Of a stretch of DNA of 64,000 nt, positions 12,631 to 25,300 are shown one piece after another (position 1 is the stretch's first letter; every line of letters starts with the position of its first letter). Made by a program: the position numbers and the translations under genes. This DNA comes from Linnemannia elongata. Taxonomy: Eukaryota; Mortierellomycota; Mortierellomycetes; Mortierellales; Mortierellaceae. The stretch covers positions 2,424,001-2,488,000 of the forward strand of contig JAXBDG010000005.1 in the NCBI GenBank assembly GCA_036320915.1, read 5' to 3'. Below the pieces are notes generated by a model. The model saw only the letters and a program-made list of their open reading frames with translations. It made no database searches and was not told where the DNA came from.

Positions 12631-13199
12631 TACCGGACCAAAAGCAGACCAACCGATTTCTTTTTTTCTTTTTTTTAATGAGGAGGTGTGATGGGAGGAG
12701 GATGATGAATATACTTATACATAACATTTTGATGATTGAGATGGGAGAACGGGAGGAATGGGAGGAGGAGGTCCACCCCTTCCAAAGTTGTAGTCTTTTT
12801 TTTTTTTTCTTTCTTTCTTTTTACTTTCCTTAGTTTACTTTGCTAGTCAATCGCGCTTTTTTCATGTTATTTCCTTTTACTTTTCTGCCACATAATTATT
12901 CTATTCTTTTTTTTTTTCATTCTTCTTGCTTTTTCTTTTTCTTTCTCATGACCCAAAAATTACAAACATACCATTACCAAATACCAAACCAATTGAGCAT
13001 GAGAGTGGGAGGAGGAGGAGGAGGGATCTTGTGGTACAAATACAACGGGAGCGTCCATTGATGGATAGAAAAGTTTAACAGAAGGATGTATCTACCATTC
13101 GACAAAAAAAAAAAAAGAGAGAGAGCTCTTCTGTGGCACACAACGGGATCACACATCGATGGGGAGGAGGGGAGTACGTATGTAGATGCACACTGAACA

Positions 13200-13252
<53 letters not shown>

Positions 13253-13905
13253 AGTCCACAATAGAGGTAGGGTGAGCAGCTCTCGCAGAAAAAACTGTAA
13301 CGGGATCGCCATTACCCACTAACTTCCTTGTTTGTGTGTTTTTTTTTTTTTTTTTGTTTGTTTGTTTTTGAATCATTATTTATTTATTTATTTATTCGAT
13401 AGTTTTTTGATTTGTTTTGTTAGGTTATTCGTTAGGTGTTTGTTCTGACTAAGGCGTGCATGTGGGGGGGAAACTGGGAGATAATACACGAAGAAAGTAA
13501 GAAAGACAGACAGAAAGAAAGAGAATGAGCAAAAAATAAAAAAAAAATAAAAAAAGTAGAAAGCAAAATGGGCAATGAGAAAAGCAAACTAAAAGAGGAA
13601 AAGAAAGGTACGGAAAAGCAATGGGGAAATAGGGCTGACGCGTGAATGAATAACAGGAAGTAGAAAGGAAAAAAAGAAAAGGGGTTGGGTTGTTTTATGT
13701 TGCAAGCAAATACATTGCTCTGAATGAAATAATAGCGGGATGAAACTGGGGTTTTGGGATTTTTTTTTTATCACGACAGGCTGGAAAAGAGGGTGGGATG
13801 AGGGGATGATGAGATGATGGAATAGGATAGGATGGGATGAAAATGTGATACGGCTGTATAGAAAGTGGAGGAGATGATTATCGGTCATGGGAAGAGACGA
13901 GGTGT
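12631..13905. other. Convergent 3' intergenic region
   Basis: Lies between the G-alpha stop and the exportin-T stop. It holds T-rich tracts, a T47 run at 13203-13249, and (TTTG)n/(TTTA)n around 13350-13400. I see no gene in it. Confidence 0.6.
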
Positions 13906-16900
13906 TCAGGATCTGGATTTTTGGATGAATGCCTATTGAATAAAAAGAAAGAAAAAGGAAGCGATACCGTGAGTCATTGAAGCCATACCATGCATGCCAT
14001 GTCAGCCAACAACAGCTTCCCACACGCAAAAACACTCTCTCTTTCTCCCAGTCTCAAATAAACGCTCTCTCCTCCACGTTCTCATGACACCAAAGCAATT
14101 TCCATTCCCGACCCGAGACGAGACTCAACGACATGTCAGATCGGCCTTCCCACGCTGCTCTACTCCTTTTTGAATCCAGCCAGCCGAGGACAACAAAGAA
14201 ACCCTTACCTGGAAGTACTTCTTGAACTGTTTAGCATCCAACTGCTGCAGGGCCTGGATGTATTCCTGCGCAAGCTCGGGCGGACAGTGGATCGATGGTA
14301 AATACACTTGGCTCAAATAGCTCAAGAACGTATCTCCCTGCTTCAATGCAATCGCCTTTTGCAGCCCCGCAATCTCGCCAAGTACAAGTACTGATTGGCC
14401 ATCCTGCAAGTCAAAGTTGGGTTTCATAGGCACTTCGAACGTAATGCGAAGGATATGCTCATACATGAACTGGTAGAATCCAGGCGCCTCCAACTTTTCT
14501 CCTGTTCCGTCTCCACCACCATCACTACCAGACGATCCATTGTTCATTCCGTTCTTGCCATTGGCGTGTGCTGCCGCAGCCGCCGCTCCCGAAGACTCGC
14601 CTTGGCTTCCCCAAGAGTTGACAGCCTTCAACAGAATACCAAACGCCATCCTGCTGACAGGAATATCGCTCAGATCCTGTGCATAGTGCAACACACTCTG
14701 AAGAATCAATCCCAAATGCTGTCCATTCACTACATCGTCCCAACAGAAGAGATAATCTTGGTCAATTGAATTGAAATTAAGGGTCGCACAGATCAAAAGT
14801 TACAGGTAAAAGCAGTACAGGAAGCCATAGGATACTTACAGTCGGTGATGAGGACGTTCTCGAGTTCGGACGAAAACAAGCCCATCAGGAAGGTGAGATA
14901 GCTCTTACGGAGTTCCACCAAAGCCATAGCCTCATCTGTTCCATTGGGAACCTGGTTCAAAAAGAAAAACACCTTCTGTACAAGGGGGAAGAACAGCCCG
15001 TTCAAAATCGACATGATCGTCGCCTTGAACTTGTGCGCCACCTGGCCCATGAATGGCAAGAATTCCACCAACTCCATGACCGAGCATTCCTGCAGCAAAC
15101 CAGTGATCAAGGTAGGCAAGTAGGGCTGCACATCTTGACCAAGGCAGTTGATCAAGCGACCGAATGTAAACCGGGAAGCAGAACGAATCACCTCAAAGCG
15201 AGAGAGCGTCTCGAGTGCCACCAAAGTGATCTCTGCCACCTGCTTAAAGATCTGCGAGCAGGGGCCGGCACCCGTAGCAGCAGCATTGGCGGCCACCTTC
15301 TTGTTGCCCAGCATGTCTGGGAATCCCTTAGCGATACTGCCGAGCGCCATCAAACGGTGGTGCAGGGTCCAGACAAGCTCCAAATCCCGATAGCTGGGGG
15401 ATCCTGCTACGACTGTCATGTTATCCTGAATCATTCCGTTCGAGCTTTGTTGGATCGATCGGCATGCTTCCAGACTCTTTTGGATCTCGGACAGGAATGG
15501 GCTGACGACCACAGTCAGGTACTCAAACTGTTGCTGAGCGGGTATACATTCCTGCGAGATCAATAGTCCAACAGCCTCAAAGAGGTAGGTCTTGGTCTCA
15601 AAGACCTGGTCCTTGAAAGTGGAGAGATCGAAACCAGGGTTCAAAGCTCCGGGAAGCGAAGCCTCGACCGTCAAAACATCCTGAATACTGTTCAGCACTG
15701 TCTGGAGATAAGGCGTCAACTTGAGTTTGAGATCCTTGCTGAAGCGCCAGAATAAGTACCACGCACGCGTACGGTTGGCCGAGATTGGGTGATGAAGACC
15801 GCGTGCATCGACAAACGCCTCCAGGACCTCCGGAATGCAGTCGGGGCGAATTTCGAAAAAGTTAGCATAACGGCAGGCAATCTCGAAAAAGTTGGCCGAG
15901 ACAGATGGGTGAGGATAAGCTGATACGCCGCTCTTGCACATCTCGAATAGGCACTCGCCCAGGGGGGTCAAAGGAGCTCCAGGCTGGGGGACGGGATTCA
16001 CAATCTTGCCGCCGTTAACACCGACCGTTGGCGCGCCAACTGCAAACTGAGGGACGCCTTTGATGGCCTCTCCGTAAAGGTAAAGCAGATAGAGCGCCAA
16101 CTCCAGATCCCTCCAATCAGAAGATCCTGCAGATCCTGTAGCCTTTTCGTTTACGAATGTCGTCAATGTCGAGGTGACAGCAGAGTGCAAGAAAGTGGTC
16201 GTGAGGCTGGCCGAGAGAGTTGCGATCTGATCGTAGAATCGCTTCAATTCCCGGCGCATCTCCAAGAAATCGAGCATCTCGTCGTCGCCGATCAAGTCCT
16301 CGCCGATGGTACCCACGGATTCTGAACCTCCAGCGATAGCAACGCAGACCCAGTCCATATCCTCGCCGTACTTCATCTTCATGACGATCGATTCCAGAAT
16401 CTGGCGGAGGAGCACCTTTTGTTCCTGGGGCAACGAGCCAGTGGTCTTCTTGATCACCTTGAAAATGTTAAGAATCTCGCGCAAGAAACCAAAAACAGCT
16501 TCCGTGACATTGTTGTCCTCATCACGCAAAAACTGAAGAAGGATGGGCACCAACTGTGAGATGTGTGTGTAGGCAGTAGGGTTGGCGGTAGGAGGGTAGT
16601 TCGAGTTGCTCTGAGGGTTGGTGTCGTTCCAGATTTGGCAAAGTTGGAGACCGAGGTTGTTGACAAGGCGAGCGATCTTTTCGCGAAACTCTGAGTCAGA
16701 CTAACAAAATGAAAGGGAAGAATGGGTTGTTGGTCAGTCAGGAACCATTAGTATCATATCATTGGTGTAAGCATTCAATGCGCTAAACTTACAGAGATAT
16801 CGAGTTGCTGCAAGACGTCAACAATGCCAAGGATGCCAATGAGCTGCAACTTGTCCAAAGGTTTCATTCCTTTCTTAATGATATCAGTCAAGCAGTCGGC

Positions 16901-19410
16901 AGCAGCATTGCGAATAGACGTCGTCAACAAGAAACTGTAAATAAGAGTCACGAATCTCTCGTTGACAATAAGTGAGATGTCGATCCAGGCTATATATAAA
17001 AAAGGAAAACGGTCCATGTTAGAAAGGGGATGCCAATTAATTGCCCAGAGAGAGGCGTCGCGTCTATGCATGTGCAGCATATTTGTCCGCGAGTCGTTGT
17101 TGACTTACCCACATAGACTCCGACGATGCGAAGCAGCATCTCTGCGAAATCGAGAGAACGGTCCTTGTACTCTGCCAGCAACTCGTACCAGACGTTAGCG
17201 AGTGTAGGAACATCCTGCTCTCTCATGCGATCCTTGATGTTAATGTTCAGGGTGTTCTCTTCCTTTGAACTGGTGCGGGAAATGAGGGTGTTGACAACCT
17301 CCTCATCGATCGACATCAAGATCCTGAGGAAGAGGTCGACCATCTTCATGTTCGATTTCCCTGTCGACTGAGGCAGAGGGGTGATGAGGCTGAGCATGTC
17401 GGAAAAGAATGTGGTCCATGACTTCATGTATGTTTGGCGGAATAGGAGTGCAACTGCATGCGCAAACTTGTTCTTGAGATCTATTACATCGTGAATCATT
17501 TAATGGTCAATGGTATTAGTCGTCGGCATTCGTTTTTTCTGACGTGGAGTAAACTCTTGTTTAAAAAAAATAAATCCGCAGCTTGTGCGTCCTGCTCACT
17601 TACATGAAGGTTCTGAGCTCAGTGTGTTGTCGACGCCATTGTTGACGAATTCCCGTTGGATGTAGTCCATGAAAGTCTGTCGAAAGTAGTTCAGTCGTGT
17701 CTCATCCAGCGTGTTGGTTCTAAAAGTAAGGAGCAAAGAGTGAAAGTGTGAGTCTGGATGATTCATCGTGTATTTACCTTGGAGGCGTAGCTAATGCATG
17801 TGTGTTGCACTTGCACGTCAATTTCGCAGATCTTATATGCCATATGTGTATATCGTTTCATACCTGGTCATGAGGACTTCTTCGACAACCTGTAGACAGA
17901 ACATGCGGGTTTCGGGGGTGCTATTATTTTTTGTTGTTATGAGTTATGATTTTCGACAATTAGCAAACACAGGGGAAAAGAATATTGGTGGCGTGTTTCT
18001 TTCTTCTTTCTTCAGAAAAGGGATCCACCAAGAAGAGACTGTTGGTATGATATTTCAGATGTTGTTGCTGTGGGTGTTCTTTGCTTCTCCAGATGATGCC
18101 CCACTCCATATTTCCCTCATGCAAAACATGATCCCTGTAATCGAGTCATATTTGTGTGACTCCAGCACCACACGACCACCAAACAACAATGGCAAGGAGG
18201 CAATCGAGCAAAACGAAAAACGCAAAACGCCAACAACAAGACAACAACAATAACAACAAAAAATCGCTGCGATCTGATTGGCACAAGAGAGCAAAGTGGA
18301 GCGAACCTGAACGATAATAAAAAATGGCAGCAAAGAACCCAAAAAGAACAAACGAGAACAAAACAACCACCAAGAAGACAAAAAATACCTTTTGGGCTCC
18401 CGAATGTAGAGCGTCAGGCAAGATTGCCATCCATCAGGGGACGCCTTGACTTGTTCGCAGTACTGTGTCGCCTATTCTCATCGTAGATCAGATAAAAAAG
18501 TAGTTTAACTCATGGTCAGTCATTTGCACCTGAAAAAAAAAAAAGACAAAGCGTGATGGAGGCGCGGGTGTTGGAAGAGAGTGTGAAAAGGCTGCAGCGT
18601 GATGGCACACGTTGAATGGTCTATAAAAGATCATAGCGTCGTACAACACCTCCGAATGGTGGCGCGAGTGCAAGTGTGAGGAAGTCTTTTTCCGGCGTTT
18701 CAACAGGGCAGCAATGGGTGAGCAGCGCGAGTTTCCTGATGGCTTTATTCGACAGTTGGTCTTTCATGCCAGGTCTGGAAGTACATAGTTCTCTCAAGTC
18801 GAAAGGAACACCTTCATCCCTTGCGAAAGGTTGTGCTGCTGTGAGAACAGACTTTCCCAGGTCCGGTTGAATTTTGACATGGTACCCTGAAGAGTAGACT
18901 AGTGAAGTGGAGGAGAACACTCCCTTCTCAAGGGCTGTGCTACTTCAAACGTCCGCTCTAAACACGCCCCCTTCGCTCCCTGTCCTGACGACCGCAAAAA
19001 AGTTCAAAAAGCAAGCCTGTCTTGGTGTTGCTCTTGATCAGCTGTCGTGTGCCATATAAAAAAAGGCGATTTCCGAGCGTCTAGTTTTTGTCGTGTCCGC
19101 CTTTCAAGCTGATCCAAGTGTGAACGGCGAGTTGGGATAAGATTTTTTTTCTTTCTCTGTCTATCCTGTGTTTGTGCAGTCTTAGTTTATGGAATGAGTT
19201 GTAAAAGCGGAAAGAGGTCAAAGTATGGCGGGAAAAAAAATTTATGAAAGGACGATGGTGGGCAAAGGGAAGGAAGGTGTGAAGGAGTCATATTCTGCAT
19301 GGGAAGGGAAAGGGGAAGAGAAGAGGTAAGAGTGGACGCACCTGTTGCTTCAGAGCAGGGTCTGCGGTGGGGCTGAGTGCGCAAGCAACGGCTTCTTCGA
19401 TGTGGTCCAT
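13906..19410 (-). CDS. LOS1: Exportin-T (tRNA nuclear export receptor, LOS1/XPOT family)
   Basis: Nine exons: 19410-19342, 18471-18389, 17920-17864, 17719-17604, 17480-17109, 16989-16793, 16700-14840, 14756-14209 and 13932-13906, for 1109 residues; Los1 is about 1100 and human XPOT about 960. The N-terminus MDHIEEAVACALSPTADPAL, the Xpo1-like stretch around FVNNGVDNTLSS and LKNKFAHAVALLFRQTY, and VAWIDISLIVNERFV match the exportin-T pattern of alpha-helical repeats. It binds mature tRNA with Ran-GTP and carries it through nuclear pores. A Gly/Ala/Asn-rich insert (about 14500-14590) interrupts a late helical repeat and is probably a loop. The last exon (AFIQKSRS) is inferred from a strong pyrimidine-TAG acceptor; reading through the exon 8 donor would give a different short tail. 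Introns 1 (870 bp) and 2 (468 bp) are long. Confidence 0.9.
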
Positions 19411-19888
19411 GTAGTAGTAGTAGTAGTTGCTGTAGGAGTAGTTGTAGTTGTCGTGTGTGGATAGTGTGAGTGTGGGTGTGAATTAGAGGCAACTGACTCC
19501 TTTTGTTGTTGTTGTGGGTGGTGTGAGAGAATGAAAGAAAGTGGAAGGGAGTGAAAAAGTTAAGAGTGGGAAAGAATAAAAAGTGGCAAAAAGGAGATAA
19601 AGTAAGTAGAAGAAGAACGACAAAGAAAGAAAGGAAGAAGTGGTGGCAAACAACAAAAATAAAAGAAAACGATCAACCAAAACAGTCGCCGTTCCTTTTC
19701 TTTGCTTTTGTGCTCTGCTTTTCGCCTACTTGCAAGGTCAACAGTGACGTAGCATACGGTCACGTGTATCCGAGCTTTGTCTCATGCCTCTCCAGGTTTG
19801 TGGTTCCTTTTCTACCGTTCAAAGTGTCTGTCCCACTTCACTCTCTTTCACATCCACCACTACCTCACACCCACCCTCATCATCAACA
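19411..19888. promoter_or_regulatory. Divergent promoter of exportin-T and a small membrane-protein gene
   Basis: A 478-bp interval separates two start codons facing away from each other. (GTA)n lies directly before the exportin-T ATG at 19411-19430, and a pyrimidine-rich leader precedes the plus-strand ATG. No defined binding site is recognised. Confidence 0.5.
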
Positions 19889-20718
19889 ATGACAACAACA
19901 ACACCAACGTCCTTATCCAGTCTGGAACAATACACTTGGGCATCACTACTCGCCCCATCCATGGAGCCTGATGGTAATGACCTCTTGTTACTTTATCCCT
20001 TTTTTTCGAACTCCCCTTCCCTCCTTGAACCACTTCGTACCTGACTTTGTATTATCTAACAAGCCCCTTGTACTACCCTATCACCCCCTTGCCAACAGAA
20101 TACGTATTCATCCTCAGCTCTCTACAACCCTACGTCGACATGGCACGTCTCTGCAGGATGGCTCAGCGGAAACAACAGTCCAAGCAACCTTCATCCTCCA
20201 TCGTCCTGGCACTATCATGTATGAACCAATATGAAATCAAACGAGCCTGTCAGGAGTGGCGCGCCATCATTGTCCATATCGATCCCGAATGTACAGCACT
20301 TCAAAGATCTGTCGCCGCACGCGATCGCCAATCCTATTTCTGGTCCACCATTCAAACCGTGATCTGGGGATCAGCTCTCGCAGCAGTTGGGTTGAGGCAA
20401 AACAACATTATCCGACGTGGTCGTCAATGGCCCTCATCTCGACTCGCGTCGGTCTGTGCAGTCGTTCTGGGTTGTCTGTTGACGGCCTCATGTGCAGTCA
20501 AGACTCTGGAAGTCATGAAGGCGATCCCACGCGGGTATGATATAGTCAAGATTCGGGACGAGGACGCAGGCACGAATCATTTGTTCTTGGTGCGGCGCGA
20601 CTATACCCAGAAGAGCAATGTGCGGCTCGTGCCGATGTACCTGCTTTCGGGGCTGGGCCTTGGTACCATCATCCTAGGAGCTCGGATCGCGTTCAAGATC
20701 AGGATGATTGCTAATTGA
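19889..20718 (+). CDS. Small conserved-looking multi-pass membrane protein, function unknown
   Basis: Two exons, 19889-19973 and 20099-20718, joined at G|AA to give 234 residues and ending in TGA. The first exon is Thr/Ser-rich, and the join yields EYVFILSSLQPYVDMARLCR. Three hydrophobic segments are visible: around FWSTIQTVIWGSALAAVGL, LASVCAVVLGCLLTASCAV and LVPMYLLSGLGLGTIILGA. Short basic loops flank them and the C-terminus is very short (RIAFKIRMIAN). There is no signal peptide. Size and topology resemble small mitochondrial or ER membrane proteins, but I do not recognise a family. The gene is divergent from exportin-T. Confidence 0.75.
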
Positions 20719-21003
20719 GCGGGATCCTAAAACAATTAAAAAAGAATGAAAAAATACCTTGGCGCTCTGGCTGGTACCCTTTACAGTCATTGGATCCTGA
20801 TCGTTCAATAAGTGTGTTCCTGAGACATTTCGCGTGCAAGCTGATTTGCTGTTAGCGCCCTACCCCTGACTGAGACACACGGTGAAAAGACTAGTGTCTA
20901 GATGCTTTTGCAAGTGGAGTTGTCAGTCGTACACACTCTTCCTGAACAAGTGGCAAGAGTCGACCGTGTTGCAAAATTAGACGAGAGAGTGAAAAAAAAA
21001 GAA

Positions 21004-21043
<40 letters not shown>

Positions 21044-22371
21044 AGAGAGAGAGAGAGAGAGTGTGTGTGTGTGTGTCTGAGTGAGTGAGTGAGTGAGTGA
21101 GTGAGTGAGAGACAAAGAGAGATAAAGATTGGGCTTATACGAAAAATAAAAATAACTGAATGGGGAGTACCACTACAGCCGAGTGTTTCACGAGGGTCCT
21201 TCCTCTCTTTGATGTTTTCCAATGGATTGTTCATTGATGACCCTGCATTTGGGCTGTCTTTCTGACAACGCACAAAAAGTACATGGAAGCAAAAAAGGGA
21301 GGGTGCTCGGATAATATTTGCAGAAGAGGGGGAGTGAGCGACAACACCAAATACCACGCTCTGATCCACACTTTGTCATTTGTTTATGCATAGTTGAAAA
21401 GATGATGATGAAGTGCATAAATGTGAAAAGACATGTCCAGACCTCGCTTCCCTTTTTCATTCTAGGACCCTGTTTCTTGTCTGTCCTCGTCGCCAGTGTT
21501 GTTGCTAACCACCAAAAAAAGTACCCAGCTGAGGGTAACATTGGAATTCTGTCATCCTCAATATTTCTCCACATCAGCCGGTTTAATAACGCCCCTCCCC
21601 TTTTGCCACGACAGCAGGATTTGTGGACAGTGATTGAAAGGTTGCATGCGAAGTGTCTACAGCACATGAAAGAGCCCATACTTTTCCAGGACTTATCGAC
21701 GAGTAGGTGGCGACATACCTCATGTGGAAAGAGAGGATATGATGTGTAGTAAATAGCGGACAAGAGATAATAGAATTGGGCTTTTGCCAAGCAGCCCTCA
21801 GAGATGCATTGACATCCAGTTGACCATTGAATCATGTTTCTACTTTGTTACCCAGAAAAGCGAGAAGGGCGTTTGTACTTGCCGTTTGTCGTTGAGGAGG
21901 TGAAGGGCATGTTGACCTACGTGTGTGTGTGTATTGTTCACGTTGTCCCTTTTGTGCCCATATGCAAGTCGGTTGTTTTGCTGGTGTTGTCGGTCGCAGA
22001 GATGAGCGAAATATTTTTCGCTTCCGCTTCCCGCTTTTTTTTTTTTCCCTTCTCGTTCATCCTGCCTCTTCGTTCTTCCTTCTTCATCTTCTTTTGTTCT
22101 ACTTTCTTCTTCAATCCTCGTCATCCCCTTCTTCTTTTCTTTCATCCTTCATTTCCCTTCATTTCCCTTCATTTCCCCACTATCCCTTCACTTTCCCTCT
22201 CTTTCTTTCTCTCATCATCCTCCCCTCCCCTCACCGCATACAAGTTCCCTCGTCTCTCCTTCGTCTCTTTCTTCTCCCTGTACATTTTTGTACACTCATA
22301 CATATACCATCATTGACTTGGATCAGTTCCCCGGGTACCACTTCCAGTCATACACAGACACTCCACCACAA
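20719..22371. other. Intergenic region with a composite microsatellite
   Basis: Contains an A-tract, (GA)n, (GT)n and (GAGT)n block at about 20995-21112 and a pyrimidine-rich leader at 22030-22290 ahead of the next gene, including three tandem copies of catttccctt-like units near 22148-22180. A 215-codon minus-strand open frame (21188-21835) has no recognisable domain and is not called. Confidence 0.55.
20995..21112. repeat. Composite microsatellite: poly-A / (GA)n / (GT)n / (GAGT)n
   Basis: Seen directly. After a few interrupted A runs there is an A31 run (21010-21040), then ten GA units, eight GT units and eight GAGT-type units, without other sequence between them. Such arrays are expected to vary in length between isolates. 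Confidence 0.95.
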
Positions 22372-25300
22372 ATGGCCAAAGACACCTCCACCTCGTCCTC
22401 CAACCGGTTCAGTTTTAATGGCCACACCGCCAGCCTCGCCAACTCAGGAAGCAATAATAACAATTACAGCGGCAATAATGGCGTTCTCCTTTCACACAAC
22501 TACCCAGGGTCGAGAGGCCGATCCCCCGACCTAGAGTCGGCCTATAGCACTAGCAGCAGCAACAGCAGCAGCAATAACAGAACCATCAAAAAGTCAAGGA
22601 CACCCTCCCGTACACCCTCCCCACCACTCCTATCAGATCGATCCTCACCAATCCTTTTCACTATCCCCTTTGCCCCACTCCTAAAACGCCGTCTGTCGTC
22701 CAAAAAGCCATGTCTTCTCCTGGGTGCCCTTACGGTGGGTCTCTTACTCCCGATCTGGATCTTTACAACGGGGGTCATCACCCTTGACTCCTTTAATGAT
22801 GCCATTCGGTACCTGCCTGGTTACCATTATTTCGCCAACAATCTGCTCTACCTCGTCATGTTTCTCCTCCTCGTTTCCTTTACCGTCCTCGCCACCCTCC
22901 CCATCCTCCCCATCTTCATCCTCGGCCTGCCCTTCCATCTCTTGATCTTTTCTATATTCAACAAGTTGATGAGCGACTGGTTGTGGTGGTGCGTTGGCTG
23001 CTACACCGTGTTGTTCCTGGCTCCTGTCGGGTCAAATGTCCTTGTTCGGATCAAGGCTGCGGTAGCTCAACATCACGATGGTGGTCGACGAGAGATCCTT
23101 ATCCGACACAAGTCCAGTCCAACAACATCTTCTTCCAACCCTTCTTACGTCAAGTACTCTCCTCTTCATCCCAGCGACAACACCAACCCCAACAACAACA
23201 ACAGTGTCATCATCACCAACCTCAACAACAAGGAAGGCGAGGACTTAGACTTGATCTTTGAATACTTCTCACCCACTTCGTCACCTCGCTCTGGATTGTT
23301 CACCATCGAAAGGAGATTCGAGTATGGAGTCCACCTCTTCAGCAAATCCAACCGCACCTCGACTCGCTGGCGACTGCTGCTCGCCATGGCATTCTGGTTC
23401 AGTTACGTGATCCCGGTGACACTCAGGAATGAGGCTCGTGATTTTGACCCCGCACGGGCTGCACCCTCCTTCGACATTCAACACCCCGAATGGCTTTGTC
23501 CAATATCGACAACCGAAGAGAACACGAGCGGCTTTGATGGAGAACCTCGTCAGAGCAGCTTTGAAGCATACTGGGAAGAATACCTCGAGTTCCATCGGGA
23601 GATGGTTCTGCCCGAATCCCAGGGCGGCGTTCCCGAAAGCGAGAAACGGTTCTTGATCTTCCAGCCTAGTGATGATGGACTCGGAAACCGGTTGCAGGCG
23701 CTTCTGAGTTCTGTTGTCATGGCCATGGTGACTCGTCGTGCCATTGTCCTTGACTGGCTTGCCATGCCCCAATGCAATGTAAGTTAATTAACTTCGTACT
23801 CTTTATTCCTCTTTTTCGCTTCTCACTGTCAACTTTTTTATGGGACGAAACAAACAAAACGACGAAATGCGGTTACTCGGTTCAATCTGTAAAGTGGGCT
23901 TGGATTTGAATGGATTGTTGTTGGGCTTGGAATGTTTTTATTTTGTTTGAATTGAATTAGGACTGAATAATCCAAGAGTCGGTGTGCATGTGGCAATCTG
24001 TCTGCGCGGTTGTATATTTTACTTCATTCTTGTGTCTTTGTGGGCGTCACCAAGGGCAGGGAGAAAGGTACAATTGGATGGGAGGTGAAAGTAGAGTAGT
24101 CGATGGCGTATTGTCCGTTCCCTTCCTTCTTCCCTCAGTGCTTATTGCATTTTGACATTGATATTGCCATGCGCAATGGACGTAAAAAATAGAGGAGAGG
24201 CGAGAATGGGAGAGACGTGGCGCACGTCCATCAATGCAATCCACGAGTTGAGTCGGCTTTATTGTTTACTTCGAAACCACGCACTCTTCTTCGTCCTACT
24301 CCAACCATTCACAAATCCCAGTACCTCTCACACCTCGATGCGCCTTCCGCCGCCTTTCTTCTTTCCCAATCTGTGCAGTGCGAAGCAATTGGAAGTGTTG
24401 CTCTACTCTGCTGAGTTAACTCGGCTATCTCTCCATGCATCCACGACCTTCGACTTCTTCAACGGTGAGCAATGGGCTATAGCCGTGAAACTGACGGATG
24501 CACAACAGCCCTGTGCCGTGTTATCGATTTTCAGCAGCTACACCCTTAGCTTACTTGCTTGCTGGTTGGGGAAATCTTTTGGTGCATGGTCTCGTCATCC
24601 GTTCGATGAAGGGGCGAAGGGGTGAAAGGGAGACAGAAGACGGATGTGCCAATTAAGAAGAAAGAAGGGGGGAGAGAGAGATAAGGGTGATACTGTCAAT
24701 GGGATGGGAGTCTGTGTTAGAGGCTGTGAAATCGGAAAGGCATGCGTTAAAGTGTTTTTGCGCGTTATTTCTTTGTTGGTTGAAACAGAAACAGAGGGAG
24801 GGGCTAAAGACCAAAGACCGCTCTACCTGATCGCTGTTGCAAAACAAAAGAAGAGAGAGCTGACCAACCATCTGGCCTTGTCGAAGCACACACTTGATCT
24901 TTTGAGGGGCAGATCGGTACTGTACACGTTTTATGGGACAACGTGTGCATTCGTACTCGTATTGATCGAAACAAACAAAGGATAGCCATTTTTGTGGTAC
25001 AACGAGTTTGTATACAAGGAGGTTGGGTCCATGTGGAATGACGGTTGGCGCATCTGTGGACCATAAGAAGAGGACACAAGGGAGGAGCATACAGTCGACA
25101 GTCGTTACCCATAGGTGCTCTCAACCTTCCACAAACAAATAGCTGGAACATCATCCCTGGTGTTGCTGACACGCGCAAAAAGACGCCTTACGGACTCAAC
25201 GGCAATGGCTCAATTATGTTTTTCTTTAGGGGGGTCGACATAACAAGACTATTTGTTTTATCGTTTCGAGCTTATGGTTCACACTCCTCTTGTACTTTCG

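Noticed and set aside
13933..14208. Exportin-T reading through its last donor to a stop at 14125
   Set aside because: A strong CAG|gtaagg donor and a pyrimidine-rich TAG acceptor at 13933 give a better family-like end (AFIQKSRS). The read-through tail has no similarity.
21188..21835. 215-codon minus-strand open frame
   Set aside because: No recognisable domain, residue composition (Cys, Trp, Met) unlike real genes here, and no intron or leader context. A lineage-specific gene cannot be excluded.
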